A program made the position numbers and the translations under genes. Below, one piece after another: positions 1-9,806 of a stretch of DNA of 64,000 nucleotides. Every line of letters starts with the position of its first letter. Position 1 is the stretch's first letter. The stretch comes from Tanypteryx hageni (taxonomy: Eukaryota > Arthropoda > Insecta > Odonata > Petaluridae), in assembly GCA_028673005.1 (NCBI GenBank), contig CM054114.1, positions 24,643,369 to 24,707,368 of the forward strand, read 5' to 3'. Under the pieces are notes generated by a model. The model saw only the letters and a program-made list of their open reading frames with translations, was not told the origin of the DNA and made no database searches.

Positions 1-560
1 TTTAGTAACAGGTTGTATATCCCAAACAGCCTGATTTTCATATATTTTATTTCTTGTTTTTTTGGGTGGCATACTAGTTCTTTTTATTTATATAACAAGA
101 ATTGCTTCAAATGAAATTTTTCAAAAAAGAAATTATTTATTATTATATATATTATTTTCAACAATTTCTTTTATTATTTTATTATTTATTTTATTTATAG
201 ATCCTGTAATAACATCTTTTAATAGAACTGGTGAAACTTTATCATTTATAAGAATTATTTTAATTGTTATCACCACTGTAATTATATCAATTTCATCTTT
301 TATTTCCAAAAAATCCGTAATTGACCGAGAAAAAATATCTCCATTTGAATGCGGATTTGATCCATTTACAACTGCAGGAATTCCCTTCTCTTTACGATTC
401 TTCTTAATTGCAGTAATCTTCTTAATTTTTAATGTAGAAATTGCCTTATTATTACCAATAATAATAGTAATATAAGAATATCAAATATCAAAACTTGAAT
501 ATGAATTTCAAGAATCTTTTTTATTATTTTATTACTGGGATTATATCATGAATGAAATTG
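1..560 (+). pseudogene. nad6-nad3: ND6-ND3 fusion, left-truncated by window edge (block M0)
   Basis: The window opens inside ND6, so the start and the upstream ND4/ND4L/tRNA genes of this block lie outside. The reading frame stays open to a TAA at 473-475. The ND6 signature GGMLVLFIYMTSIASNEIF, with ATA as Met and AGA as Ser, begins near 65. It is followed by ND3 motifs SPFECGFDP and [23 protein letters not shown]3 homology continues after the TAA in another frame, ending with LYHEWN (TGA as Trp) near 560. The anatomy is described fully under the block M3 copy. Confidence 0.85.
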
Positions 561-693
561 TACAATTGTATCCTGTGGCGTCTGTGTTGCAGTATCACTT
601 CCAAACTCACTATAATCTACTGATAACGGCGAAAAGTTATAAACAGAAATTTCAGTTACTCAATCTAAAATTACAGCTTATTTTGTGAACTGA
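561..693. other. 133-bp non-mitochondrial tail present in every full block
   Basis: This is the sequence between the last recognisable ND3 codons and the first 28-bp monomer. It is more GC-rich than the mitochondrial part and I do not recognise it. It recurs, essentially unchanged, as the last 133 bp of every full block: ending at 4628, 11808, 15827, 20853, 24117, 27998, 31849, 35732, 39583, 44976, 48858, 52736, 58022 and 63447. It could be host sequence captured at the insertion site, a transposon scrap, or highly diverged mitochondrial DNA. A short minus-strand reading frame of about 37 standard codons crosses it, but I see no supporting evidence for coding. Confidence 0.7.
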
Positions 694-2543
694 CCTAGGT
701 ACTGTCGACCCTCAAGAGAATCATATTTACTGCCGCCCCTTAAGAGAATCCTAGGTACTGCCGCGTTTTTAAGAGAATACTATGTACTGCCGCCCCTTAA
801 GAGAATCCCAGGTACTGCCGCCCCTAAAGAGAATCCTAGGTACCGCCGCCCCTTAAGAGAATCCTAGGTACTGCCGACCCTTAAGAGAATCCCAGGTACT
901 GTCGCCCCTTAAGAGAATCCTAGTTACTGCCGGCCCTTAAGAGAATCCTAGGTACTGCAGCCCCTTAAGAGAATCCTAGGTACTGCCGCCCCTTAAGAGA
1001 ATCCTAGTTACTGACGCCCCTTAAGAGAATCCTAGGTACTGCCGCCCCTTAAGAGAATCCTTGGTACTGCCGCCCCTTAAGAGAATCCCAGGTACTGTCG
1101 CCCCTTAAGAGAATCCTAGTTACTGCAGCCCCTTAAGAGAATCCTAGGTACTGTCGCCCCTTAAGAGAGTCCTAGGTACCGCCGCCCCTTAAGAGAATCC
1201 TAGGTACTGCCGACCCTTAAGAGAATCCCAGGTACTGTCGCCCCTTAAGAGAATCCTAGTTACTGCCGCCCCTTAAGAGAATCCTAGGTACTGCAGCCCC
1301 TTAAGAGAATCCTAGGTACTGCCGCCCCTTAAGAGAATCCTAGTTACTGACGCCCCTTAAGAGAATCCTAGGTACTGCCGCCCCTTAAGAGAATCCTTGG
1401 TACTGCCGCCCCTTAAGAGAATCCCAGGTACTGTCGCCCCTTAAGAGAATCCTAGTTACTGCAGCCCCTTAAGAGAATCTTAGGTACTGCCGCCCCTTAA
1501 GAGAATCCTAGTTACTGACGCCCCTTAAGAGAATCCTAGGTACTGCCGCCCCTTAAGAGAATCCTTGGTACTGCCGCCCCTTAAGAGAATCCCAGGTACT
1601 GTCGCCCCTTAAGAGAATCCTAGTTACTGCCGCCCCTTAAGAGAATCCTAGGTACTGCCGCCCCTTAAGAGAATCCCAGTTACTGCCGCCCCTTAAGAGA
1701 ATCCTAGGTACTGCCGCCCCTTAAGAGAATCCTAGGTACCGCCGCCCCTTAAGAGAATCCTAGGTACTGCCGCCCCTTAAGAGAATCCCAGGTACTGTCG
1801 CCCCTTAAGAGAATCCTAGTTACTGCCGCCCCTTAAGAGAATCCTAGGTACTGCAGCCCCTTAAGAGAATCCTAGGTACTGTCGCCCCTTAAGAGAATCC
1901 TAGTTACTGCCGCCCCTTAAGAGAATCCTAGGTACTGCCGCCCCTTAAGAGATTCCTTGGTACTGCCGCCCCTTAAGAGAATCCCAGGTACTGTCGCCCC
2001 TTAAGAGAATCCTAGTTACTGCCGCCCCTTAAGAGAATCCTAGGTACTGCCGCCCCTTAAGAGAATCCCAGTTACTGCCGCCCCTTAAGAGAATCCCAGT
2101 TACTGCCGCCCCTTAAGAGAATCCTAGTGACTGCCGCCCCTTATGAGAATCCTAGGTACTGCAGCCCCTTAAGAGAATCCTAGGTACTGCCGCCCCTTAA
2201 GAGAATCCTAGGTACTGCCGCCCCTTAAGAGAATCCTAGGTACTGCAGCCCCTTAAGAGAATCCCATTTACTGCCGCCCCTTAAGAGAATCCTAGGTACT
2301 GCCGCCCCTTAAGAGAATCCTAGGTACTGCCGCCCCTTAAGAGAATTCTAGGTACAGCCGCCCCTTAAGAGAATCCTAGGTACTGCCGCCCCTTAAGAGA
2401 ATCCTAGGTACTGCCGCCCCTTAAGAGAATCCTAGGTACTGCCGCCTTTTTAAGAGAATACTATGTACTACCGCCCCTTAAGAGAATCCTAGTTACTGCC
2501 GCCCCTAAAGAGAATCCTAGGTACCGCCGCCCCTTAAGAGAAT
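694..2543. repeat. 28-bp minisatellite array A (about 66 monomers)
   Basis: Head-to-tail 28-bp monomers. Each carries the palindromes CTTAAG and CCTAGG, then a GTACTGCCGCC core. Point variants (GCCGAC, GTCGCC, GCAGCC, GACGCC, TTGGTACT, CCAGTTACT) recur in fixed order. The GCCGAC marker at about 871 returns at 1207 and the GACG marker at 1011 returns at 1347, both 336 bp apart, so 12 monomers form a higher-order repeat. A half-size step of 168 bp also appears (1347 to 1515). Because 28 is not a multiple of three and CTTAAG and CCTAGG contain stops on both strands, no long reading frame survives. I see no gene in it. Confidence 0.97.
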
Positions 2544-3281
2544 TAAATATAATACCTACATAATATAAAAAACTAAAAATACGCTTTAATCCATATCCAC
2601 CTAATTTTAATAAAACCCCTGCTAAAATTATAGAACCAGATACAGGGGCTTCAACATGAGACTTAGGTAATCATAAATGAAAAATGAACATAGGCATTTT
2701 TACTAAAAAAGCAAAAATTAAAGAAATATATAAATAAAAACTAAAATTAAATTGTTGAATAGAAAAAAACATAAAAATATTTCATGTATCAAAAGAATAA
2801 TAAATATTAAAGATAGAAATTAATAAGGGTAATGAAGCAAATAAAGTATAAAACAACAAATAAATTCCTGCTTGTATACGTTCAGGTTGATAACCTCAAC
2901 CTAAAATCAAAAAGAATGTGGGAATTAATGATCTTTCAAAAAAGAAATAAAATATAAAAAGTCTATTTCTTATAAAAGTTAATATTAAAAATATCAACAA
3001 AAAAATATTTGTTAATATAAATAAAATAATAAAATTTTTATTTATATAATAGATATTATAGCCAATAACATTAAACAACAAATCCAAAATCTAAGTAAAA
3101 TTAATCCATATCTTAAAACATCCTCACCCAAATAATAACCCATATTACAAAAATAAGAAGTTATATATCCTTCAACCAAAAAAAGGAAAGAACCTAAAAA
3201 CAATAAACAAACTATATTTCAATAACTAGCTAAAAAGGACAAGGGGATCAAAAAGATTACAAACAAAATAAATTTTAACAT
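2544..3281 (-). pseudogene. nad4: ND4, 5' half, one frameshift (block M1)
   Basis: Encodes about the first 246 codons of NADH dehydrogenase subunit 4, a membrane proton-pumping subunit of respiratory complex I whose full insect length is about 445 residues. The ATG at 3281 overlaps the ND4L stop by the sequence ATGTTAA, the usual insect ND4L/ND4 overlap. The first frame ends at a TAA at 3042-3044; homology then continues in another frame through FFFE(S)SLIP, LGWGYQPERMQAG (TGA as Trp), [17 protein letters not shown] sequence, [20 protein letters not shown] and LLKLGGYGL, stopping at the satellite junction. This copy alone keeps the reading frame around 2770, where all the others lack two bases. 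It reads GLKR where other copies read the more canonical GLLR. Confidence 0.93.
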
Positions 3282-3556
3282 TGAAGTATATTAAAAGCAC
3301 TAAAATAATCATTACCATAAGTACCAATTATTGAAACCAAAATAGAAAGACCTAAAGCACCCTCACAAACACCAAAATTCAAAAAATATATTAAAAAATA
3401 TAAATCATAAAATTCCCATAAAAGAATAAAAAACAAGAAATAAAATAAACTAAGAACAATAAATTCCAATCTTAATAAAGTTGAAAGTAAGTGTTTACGC
3501 TTAGAAATGAAAGCCCAAACTCCCCCTCCAGCAAGCACAAAAAAAAACAAAATAAT
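3275..3556 (-). pseudogene. nad4L: ND4L, full length, open frame (block M1)
   Basis: NADH dehydrogenase subunit 4L, a small membrane subunit of complex I. The likely start is ATT at 3556, giving 93 residues, about the normal insect length; starting at the TTG at 3550 would drop two residues. Seen in the sequence: [15 protein letters not shown], then hydrophobic membrane segments, then the family signature [13 protein letters not shown] and the C-terminal [13 protein letters not shown]. The stop overlaps the ND4 start by seven bases. The frame is intact, but the copy sits in a repeated nuclear-type array, so I class it as a NUMT pseudogene. A run of nine A (+ strand) near the start varies between copies. 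Confidence 0.93.
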
Positions 3557-3571
3557 AAAAGGTTAACATTA

Positions 3572-3637
3572 GTTTCAGTAGTTTATAAAAACATTGGTCT
3601 TGTAAACCAAAATAGGGATATTAAATCCCCTAAAACT
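3572..3637 (+). tRNA. trnT: trnT(UGU), mitochondrial-derived (block M1)
   Basis: A 66-base cloverleaf. The acceptor arms GTTTCAG and CTAAAAC pair except for one C-A mismatch; the D stem is GTTT/AAAC; the anticodon stem is TTGGT/ACCAA around loop CTTGTAA (anticodon TGT, Thr); the T stem is GGGAT/ATCCC. Its position between ND4L(-) and trnP(-) is the ancestral insect one. It is followed by an AT-rich spacer with an 11-base poly-C tract. Whether it is transcribed from this location cannot be told. Confidence 0.9.
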
Positions 3638-3675
3638 CTTAATATTTAATACCCCCCCCCCCATTAATTATTAAT

Positions 3676-3821
3676 CAGAGAAGAACTCCATATTTTAGTA
3701 AATAGAAAATTATTTAATGCTGCTAGAAATATATAAAGAATTTGTCTGATACAGAGAATAGTTTAATTAAGATAATCATCATTAATCTCCAAAATTAATA
3801 TCTTAATTAAACTATTCTCTG
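3676..3821 (-). pseudogene. trnP: trnP(UGG) split by an inverted duplication (block M1)
   Basis: The outer acceptor arms (CAGAGAA and TTCTCTG on the + strand) and the anticodon loop CTCCAAA (TGG on the minus strand, Pro) are present. However, about 81 bases are inserted in the T arm after ACTCCATA, replacing one C, so the gene is 146 instead of 66 bases. The insert is an inverted copy of the neighbouring trnP/ND6 sequence. The cloverleaf is broken only in this block. Confidence 0.88.
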
Positions 3822-3882
3822 TATCAGACAAATTCTTTATATATTTCTAGCAGCATTAAATAATTTTCTATTTACTAAAATA
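3691..3882. repeat. 84-bp perfect inverted repeat with 24-bp loop
   Basis: Bases 3691-3774 are the exact reverse complement of 3799-3882, separated by 3775-3798. The right arm is the normal sequence (D and acceptor arms of trnP plus the first codons of ND6). The left arm is the inserted inverted copy. Such fold-back copies are typical of template switching at a stalled fork, but can also be long-read assembly artefacts. No other block in the window has it. Confidence 0.95.
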
Positions 3883-4495
3883 AATCACCCTATAAATATA
3901 GGTATTATTTTACTATTACAAACATTATTAATATGTTTAGTAACAGGTTGTATATCCCAAACAGCCTGATTTTCATATATTTTATTTCTTGTTTTTTTGG
4001 GTGGCATACTAGTTCTTTTTATTTATATAACAAGAATTGCTTCAAATGAAATTTTTCAAAAAAGAAATTATTTATTATTATATATATTATTTTCAACAAT
4101 TTCTTTTATTATTTTATTATTTATTTTATTTATAGATCCTGTAATAACATCTTTTAATAGAACTGGTGAAACTTTATCATTTATAAGAATTATTTTAATT
4201 GTTATCACCACTGTAATTATATCAATTTCATCTTTTATTTCCAAAAAATCCGTAATTGACCGAGAAAAAATATCTCCATTTGAATGCGGATTTGATCCAT
4301 TTGCAACTGCAGGAATTCCCTTCTCTTTACGATTCTTCTTAATTGCAGTAATCTTCTTAATTTTTAATGTAGAAATTGCCTTATTATTACCAATAATAAT
4401 AGTAATATAAGAATATCAAATATCAAAACTTGAATATGAATTTCAAGAATCTTTTTTATTATTTTATTACTGGGATTATATCATGAATGAAATTG
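3832..4495 (+). pseudogene. nad6-nad3: ND6-ND3 in-frame fusion (block M1)
   Basis: Open from ATT at 3832 to TAA at 4408-4410, with ND3 homology continuing out of frame to about 4495. Copy-specific change: ACA to GCA in the ND3 part, giving FATAG instead of FTTAG after SPFECGFDP. The first 51 bases of the gene are also present in inverse orientation upstream. Confidence 0.88.
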
Positions 4496-4700
4496 TACAA
4501 TTGTATCCTGTGGCGTCTGTGTTGCAGTATCACTTCCAAACTCACTATAATCTACTGATAACGGCGAAAAGTTATAAACAGAAATTTCAGTTACTCAATC
4601 TAAAATTACAGCTTATTTTGTGAACTGACCTAGGTACTGCCGACCCTCAAGAGAATCATATTTACTGCCGCCCCTTAAGAGAATCCTAGGTACTGCCGCG

Positions 4701-4797
4701 TTTTTAAGAGAATACTATGTACTACCGCCCCTTAAGAGAATCCTAGGTACTGCCGCCCCTAAAGAGAATCCTAGGTACCGCCGCCCCTTAAGAGAAT
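4701..4797. repeat. 97-bp boundary element X, array-start copy
   Basis: A run of deviant monomers beginning TTTTTAAGAGAATACTATG and including a 27-base monomer with CCCCTAAAGAGAAT. A copy identical over 97 bases lies at the end of the same array (7054-7150), directly against block M2. Nearly every array has X at both ends, so each mitochondrial block is bracketed by direct copies of X: one abuts its left edge, and the other starts 72 bp beyond its right edge. The base before the T-run differs: G in the array-start copy, C in the array-end copy. Confidence 0.85.
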
Positions 4798-7053
4798 CCT
4801 AGGTACTGCCGACCCTTAAGAGAATCCCAGGTACTGTCGCCCCTTAAGAGAATCCTAGTTACTGCCGGCCCTTAAGAGAATCCTAGGTACTGCAGCCCCT
4901 TAAGAGAATCCTAGGTACTGCCGCCCCTTAAGAGAATCCTAGTTACTGACGCCCCTTAAGAGAATCCTAGGTACTGCCGCCCCTTAAGAGAATCCTTGGT
5001 ACTGCCGCCCCTTAAGAGAATCCCAGGTACTTTCGCCCCTTAAGAGAATCCTAGTTACTGCAGCCCCTTAAGAGAATCCTAGGTACTGTCGCCCCTTAAG
5101 AGAATCCTAGTTACTGACGCCCCTTAAGAGAATCCTAGGTACTGCCGCCCCTTAAGAGAATCCTTGGTACTGCCGCCCCTTAAGAGAATCCCAGGTACTG
5201 TCGCCCCTTAAGAGAATCCTAGTTACTGCCGCCCCTTAAGAGAATCCTAGGTACTGCCGCCCCTTAAGAGAATCCCAGTTACTGCCGCCCCTTAAGAGAA
5301 TCCTAGGTACTGCCGCCCCTTAAGAGAATCCTAGGTACCGCCGCCCCTTAAGAGAATCCTAGGTACTGCCGCCCCTTAAGAGAATCCCAGGTACTGTCGC
5401 CCCTTAAGAGAATCCTAGTTACTGCCGCCCCTTAAGAGAATCCTAGGTACTGCAGCCCCTTAAGAGAATCCTAGGTACTGTCGCCCCTTAAGAGAATCCT
5501 AGTTACTGCCGCCCCTTAAGAGAATCCTAGGTACTGCCGCCCCTTAAGAGATTCCTTGGTACTGCCGCCCCTTAAGAGAATCCCAGGTACTGTCGCCCCT
5601 TAAGAGAATCCTAGTTACTGCCGCCCCTTAAGAGAATCCTAGGTACTGCCGCCCCTTAAGAGAATCCCAGTTACTGCCGCCCCTTAAGAGAATCCCAGTT
5701 ACTGCCGCCCCTTAAGAGAATCCTAGTGACTGCCGCCCCTTATGAGAATCCTAGGTACTGCAGCCCCTTAAGAGAATCCTAGGTACTGCCGCCCCTTAAG
5801 AGAATCCTAGGTACTGCCGCCCCTTAAGAGAATCCCAGTTACTGCCGCCCCTTAAGAGAATCTTAGGTACTGCCGCCCCTTAAGAGAATCCTAGGTACTG
5901 CCGCCCCTTAAGAGAATCCTAGGTACTGCCGCCCCTTAAGAGAATCCTAGGTACTGCCTCCCCTTCAGAGAATCCCCGTTACTGCCGCCCCTTAATAGAA
6001 TCCTGGGTACTGCCGCCCCTTAAGAGAATCCCAGTTACTGCCGCCCCTTAAGAGAATCCTAGGTACTGCCGCCCCTTAAGAGAATCCTAGGTACTGCCGC
6101 CCCTTAAGAGAATCCTAGGTACTGCCGCCCCTTGAGAGAATCCTATGTACTGCCTCCCCTTAAGAGAATCCTATGTACTGCCGCCCCTTAAGAGAATCCT
6201 AGGTACTGCCGCCCCTTAAGAGAATCCCAGTTACTGCCGCCCCTTAAGAGAATCCCAGTTACTGCCGCCCCTTAAGAGAATCCTAGGTACTGCCGCCCCT
6301 TAAGAGAATCCCAGTTACTGCCGCCCCTTAAGAGAATCTTAGGTACTGCCGCCCCTTAAGAGAATCCTAGGTACTGCCGCCCCTTAAGAGAATCCTAGGT
6401 ACTGCCGCCCCTTAAGAGAATCCTTGGTACTGCCGCCCCTTAAGAGAATCCCAGGTACTGTCGCCCCTTAAGAGAATCCTAGTTACTGCCGCCGCTTAAG
6501 AGAATCCTAGGTACTGCCGCCCCTTAAGAGAATCCCAGTTACTGCCGCCCCTTAAGAGAATCCTAGGTACTGCCGCCCCTTAAGAGAATCCTAGGTACCG
6601 CCGCCCCTTAAGAGAATCCTAGGTACTGCCGCCCCTTAAGAGAATCCCAGGTACTGTCGCCCCTTAAGAGAATCCTAGTTACTGCCGCCCCTTAATAGAA
6701 TCCTAGGTACTGCATCCCCTTAAGAGAATCCTAGGTACTGTCGCCCCTTAAGAGAATCCTAGTTACTGCCGCCCCTTAAGAGAATCCTAGGTACTGCAGC
6801 CCCTTAAGAGATTCCTTGGTACTGCCGCCCCTTAAGAGAATCCCAGGTACTGTCGCCCCTTAAGAGAATCCTAGTTACTGCCGCCCCTTAAGAGAATCCT
6901 AGGTACTGCCGCCCCTTAAGAGAATCCTTGGTACTGCCGCCCCTTAAGAGAATCCCAGTTACTGCCGCCCCTTAAGAGAATCCTAGTGACTGCCGCCCCT
7001 TATGAGAATCCTAGGTACTGCAGCCCCTTAAGAGAATCCTAGGTACTGCCGCC

Positions 7054-7150
7054 TTTTTAAGAGAATACTATGTACTACCGCCCCTTAAGAGAATCCTAGG
7101 TACTGCCGCCCCTAAAGAGAATCCTAGGTACCGCCGCCCCTTAAGAGAAT
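7054..7150. repeat. 97-bp boundary element X, array-end copy
   Basis: Direct repeat of 4701-4797. Its last bases AGAGAAT run straight into mitochondrial TAAATATAAT, the same junction seen at all fourteen other array-to-block transitions in the window. Confidence 0.85.
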
Positions 7151-7538
7151 TAAATATAATACCTACATAATATAAAAAACTAAAAATACGCAATAATCCA
7201 TATCCACCTAATTTTAATAAAACCCCTGCTAAAATTATAGAACCAGATACAGGGGCTTCAACATGAGACTTAGGTAATCATAAATGAAAAATGAACATAG
7301 GTATTTTTACTAAAAAAGCAAAAATTAAAGAAATATATAAATAAAAACTAAAATTAAATTGTTGAATAGAAAAAAACAAAAATATTTCATGTATCAAAAG
7401 AATAATAAATATTAAAGATAGAAATTAATAAGGGTAATGAAGCAAATAAAGTATAAAACAACAAATAAATTCCTGCTTGTATACGTTCAGGTTGATAACC
7501 TCAACCTAAAATCAAAAAGAATGTGGGAATTAATGATC
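7151..7538 (-). pseudogene. nad4: ND4 internal fragment, truncated block M2
   Basis: Only 388 bp of the block remain. It covers the ND4 part from SLIP-FFLILGWGYQPE to LLKLGGYGL and the usual left junction. It stops at TAATGATC and re-enters the satellite as CTAGGTACTG, where full blocks continue GATCTTTC. The three bases ATC are shared by both parents (GATC in ND4, GAATCCTAGG in the monomer), pointing to a microhomology-mediated deletion that removed about 1.6 kb: the rest of ND4, ND4L, both tRNAs, ND6-ND3 and the tail. It carries the two-base deletion common to all blocks except M1. Confidence 0.93.
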
Positions 7539-9806
7539 CTAGGTACTGCCGCCCCTTAAGAGAATCCTAGGTACTGCCGCCCCTTAAGAGAATCCTAGGT
7601 ACTGCCGCCCCTTAAGAGAATCCCCGTTACTGCCGCCCCTTAAGAGAATCCCAGTTACTGCCGCCCCTTAAGAGAATCCCAGGTACTGTCGCCCCTTAAG
7701 AGAATCCTAGGCACTGCCGCCCCTTAAGAGATTCCTTGTTACTGCCGCCCCTTAAGAGAATCCCAGGTACTGTCGCCCCTTAAGAGAATCCTAGTTACTG
7801 CCGCCCCTTAAGAGAATCCTAGGTACTGCCGCCCCTTAAGAGAATCCCAGTTACCGCCGCCCCTTAAGAGAATCCCCGTTACTGCCGCCCCTTAAGAGAA
7901 TCCTAGGTACTGCAGCCCCTTAAGAGAATCCTAGGTACTGCCGCCCCTTAAGAGAATCCTAGGTACTGCCGCCCCTTAAGAGAATCCTAGGTACTGCCGC
8001 CCATTAAGAGAATCTTATCTACTGCCGCCCCTTAAGAGAATCCTAGGTACTGCCGCCCCTTAAGAGAATCCTAGGTACTGCCGCCCCTTAAGAGAATCCT
8101 AGGTACTGCCTCCCCTTAAGAGAATCCCCGTTACTGCCGCCCCTTAATAGAATCCTGGGTACTGCCGCCCCTTAAGAGAATCCCAGTTACTGCCGCCCCT
8201 TAAGAGAATCCTAGGTACTGCCGCCCCTTAAGAGAATCCTAGGTACTGCCGCCCCTTAAGAGAATCCTAGGTACTGCCGCCCCTTGAGAGAATCCTATGT
8301 ACTGCCTCCCCTTAAGAGAATCCTATGTACTGCCGCCCCTTAAGAGAATCCTAGGTACTGCAGCCCCTTAAGAGAATCCCAGTTACTGCCGCCCCTTAAG
8401 AGAATCCAAGTTACTGCCGCCCCTTAAGAGAATCCTAGGTACTGCCGCCACTTAAGAGAATCCTGGGTACTGCCGCCCCTTAAGAGAATCATAGGTACTG
8501 CCGCCCCTTAAGAGAATCCTAGGTACTGCCGCCACTTAAGAAAATCCTAGGTACTGCCGCCCCTTAAGAGAATCCTAGGTACTGCCGCCCCTTAAGAGAA
8601 TCCCAGTTACTGCCGCCCCTTAATAGAATCCTAGGTACTGCAGCCCCTTAAGAGAATCCCAGTTACTTCCGCCCCTTAAGAGAATCCCAGGTACTGCCGC
8701 CCCTTAAGAGAATCCTAGGTACTGCCGCCCCTTAAGAGAATCCCCGTTACTGCCGCCCCTTAATAGAATCCTGGGTACTGCCGCCCCTTAAGAGAATCCT
8801 AGTTACTGCCGCCCCTTAAGAGAATCTTAGGTACTGCCGCCCCTTAAGAGAATCCTAGGTACTGCCGCCCCTTAAGAGATTCCTTGGTACTGCCGCCCCT
8901 TAAGAGAATCCCAGGTACTGTCGCCCCTTAAGAGAATCCTAGTTATTGCCGCCCCTTAAGAGAATCCTTGGTACTGCCGCCCCTTAAGAGAATCCCAGTT
9001 ACTGCCGCCCCTTAAGAGAATCCCAGTTACTGCCGCCCCTTAAGAGAATCCTAGTGACTGCCGCCCCTTATGAGAATCCTAGGTACTGCAGCCCCTTAAG
9101 AGAATCCTAGGTACTGCCGCCCCTTAAGAGAATCCTAGGTACTGCCGCCCCTTAAGAGAATCCTAGGTACTGCCGCCCCTTAAGAGAATCTTAGGTACTG
9201 CCGCCCCTTAAGAGAATCCTAGGTACTGCCGCCCCTTAAGAGAATCCTAGGTACTGCCGCCCCTTAAGAGAATCCTAGGTACTGCCGCCCCTTAAGAGAA
9301 TCCTAGGTACTCCAGCCCCTTAAGAGAATCCCATTTACTGCCGCCCCTTAAGAGAATCCTAGGCACTGCCGCCCCTTAAGAGAATCCTAGGTACTGCAGC
9401 CCCTTAAGAGAATCCCATTTACTGCCGCCCCTTAAGAGAATCCTAGGTACTGCCGCCCCTTAAGAGAATCCTAGGTACTGCCGCCCCTTAAGAGAATCCT
9501 AGGTACTGCAGCCCCTTAAGAGAATCCCATTTACTGCCGCCCCTTAAGAGAATCCTAGGTACTGCCGCCCCTTAAGAGAATCCTAGGTACTGCCGCCCCT
9601 TAAGAGAATTCTAGGTACAGCCGCCCCTTAAGAGAATCCTAGGTACTGCCGCCCCTTAAGAGAATCCTAGGTACTGCCGCCCCTTAAGAGAATCCTAGGT
9701 ACTGCCGCCTTTTTAAGAGAATACTATGTACTACCGCCCCTTAAGAGAATCCTAGGTACTGCCGCCCCTAAAGAGAATCCTAGGTACCGCCGCCCCTTAA
9801 GAGAAT
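7539..9806. repeat. 28-bp minisatellite array C (about 81 monomers)
   Basis: Starts directly at the truncated block and therefore lacks the usual array-start monomers (GACCCTCAAGAGAATCATAT and the GCGTTTTT form of X). It ends with X at 9710-9806. Shares the rare variants of arrays B and E. No gene seen. Confidence 0.97.

Larger units (their letters stand above)
4629..7150. repeat. 28-bp minisatellite array B (about 90 monomers)
   Basis: Length is 90 x 28 + 2. That is 24 monomers (two 12-monomer higher-order units) longer than array A. The right half carries rarer variants (CCCCGTTACT, AATAGAATCCTGGG, CTTGAGAGAATCCTATG) shared with arrays C and E only. No gene seen. Confidence 0.97.

Noticed and set aside
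62..475. A novel 137-residue membrane protein starting at TTG
   Set aside because: It is a bacterial-style start placed inside the ND6-ND3 fusion; upstream sequence continues the ND6 frame once TGA is read as Trp.
473..560. Programmed frameshift in ND3, as known in birds, turtles and some ants
   Set aside because: Those known cases lie further upstream in ND3 and keep a functional gene; here the break comes near the end, in a copy whose neighbours are also broken. Ordinary decay is simpler.
561..693. Minus-strand coding exon of about 37 codons in the tail
   Set aside because: No homology recognised, no splice context, and its end falls by chance in ND3 sequence.
694..2543. CRISPR array
   Set aside because: The 28-bp period is close to a CRISPR repeat length, but monomers abut with no unique spacers and there are no cas genes; it is a tandem minisatellite.
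694..2543. Telomeric repeat or protein-coding repeat array
   Set aside because: The monomer is unlike the insect TTAGG telomere repeat, and CTTAAG and CCTAGG put stops in every frame on both strands.
2896..3087. A separate 63-residue small protein on the minus strand
   Set aside because: It is the middle of ND4, bounded on one side by the shared frameshift and on the other by a TGA that is Trp in the mitochondrial code.
3650..3664. Poly-C tract as a replication origin or regulatory element
   Set aside because: It lies between trnT and trnP where insects have no origin, and its length varies between copies as expected of slippage.
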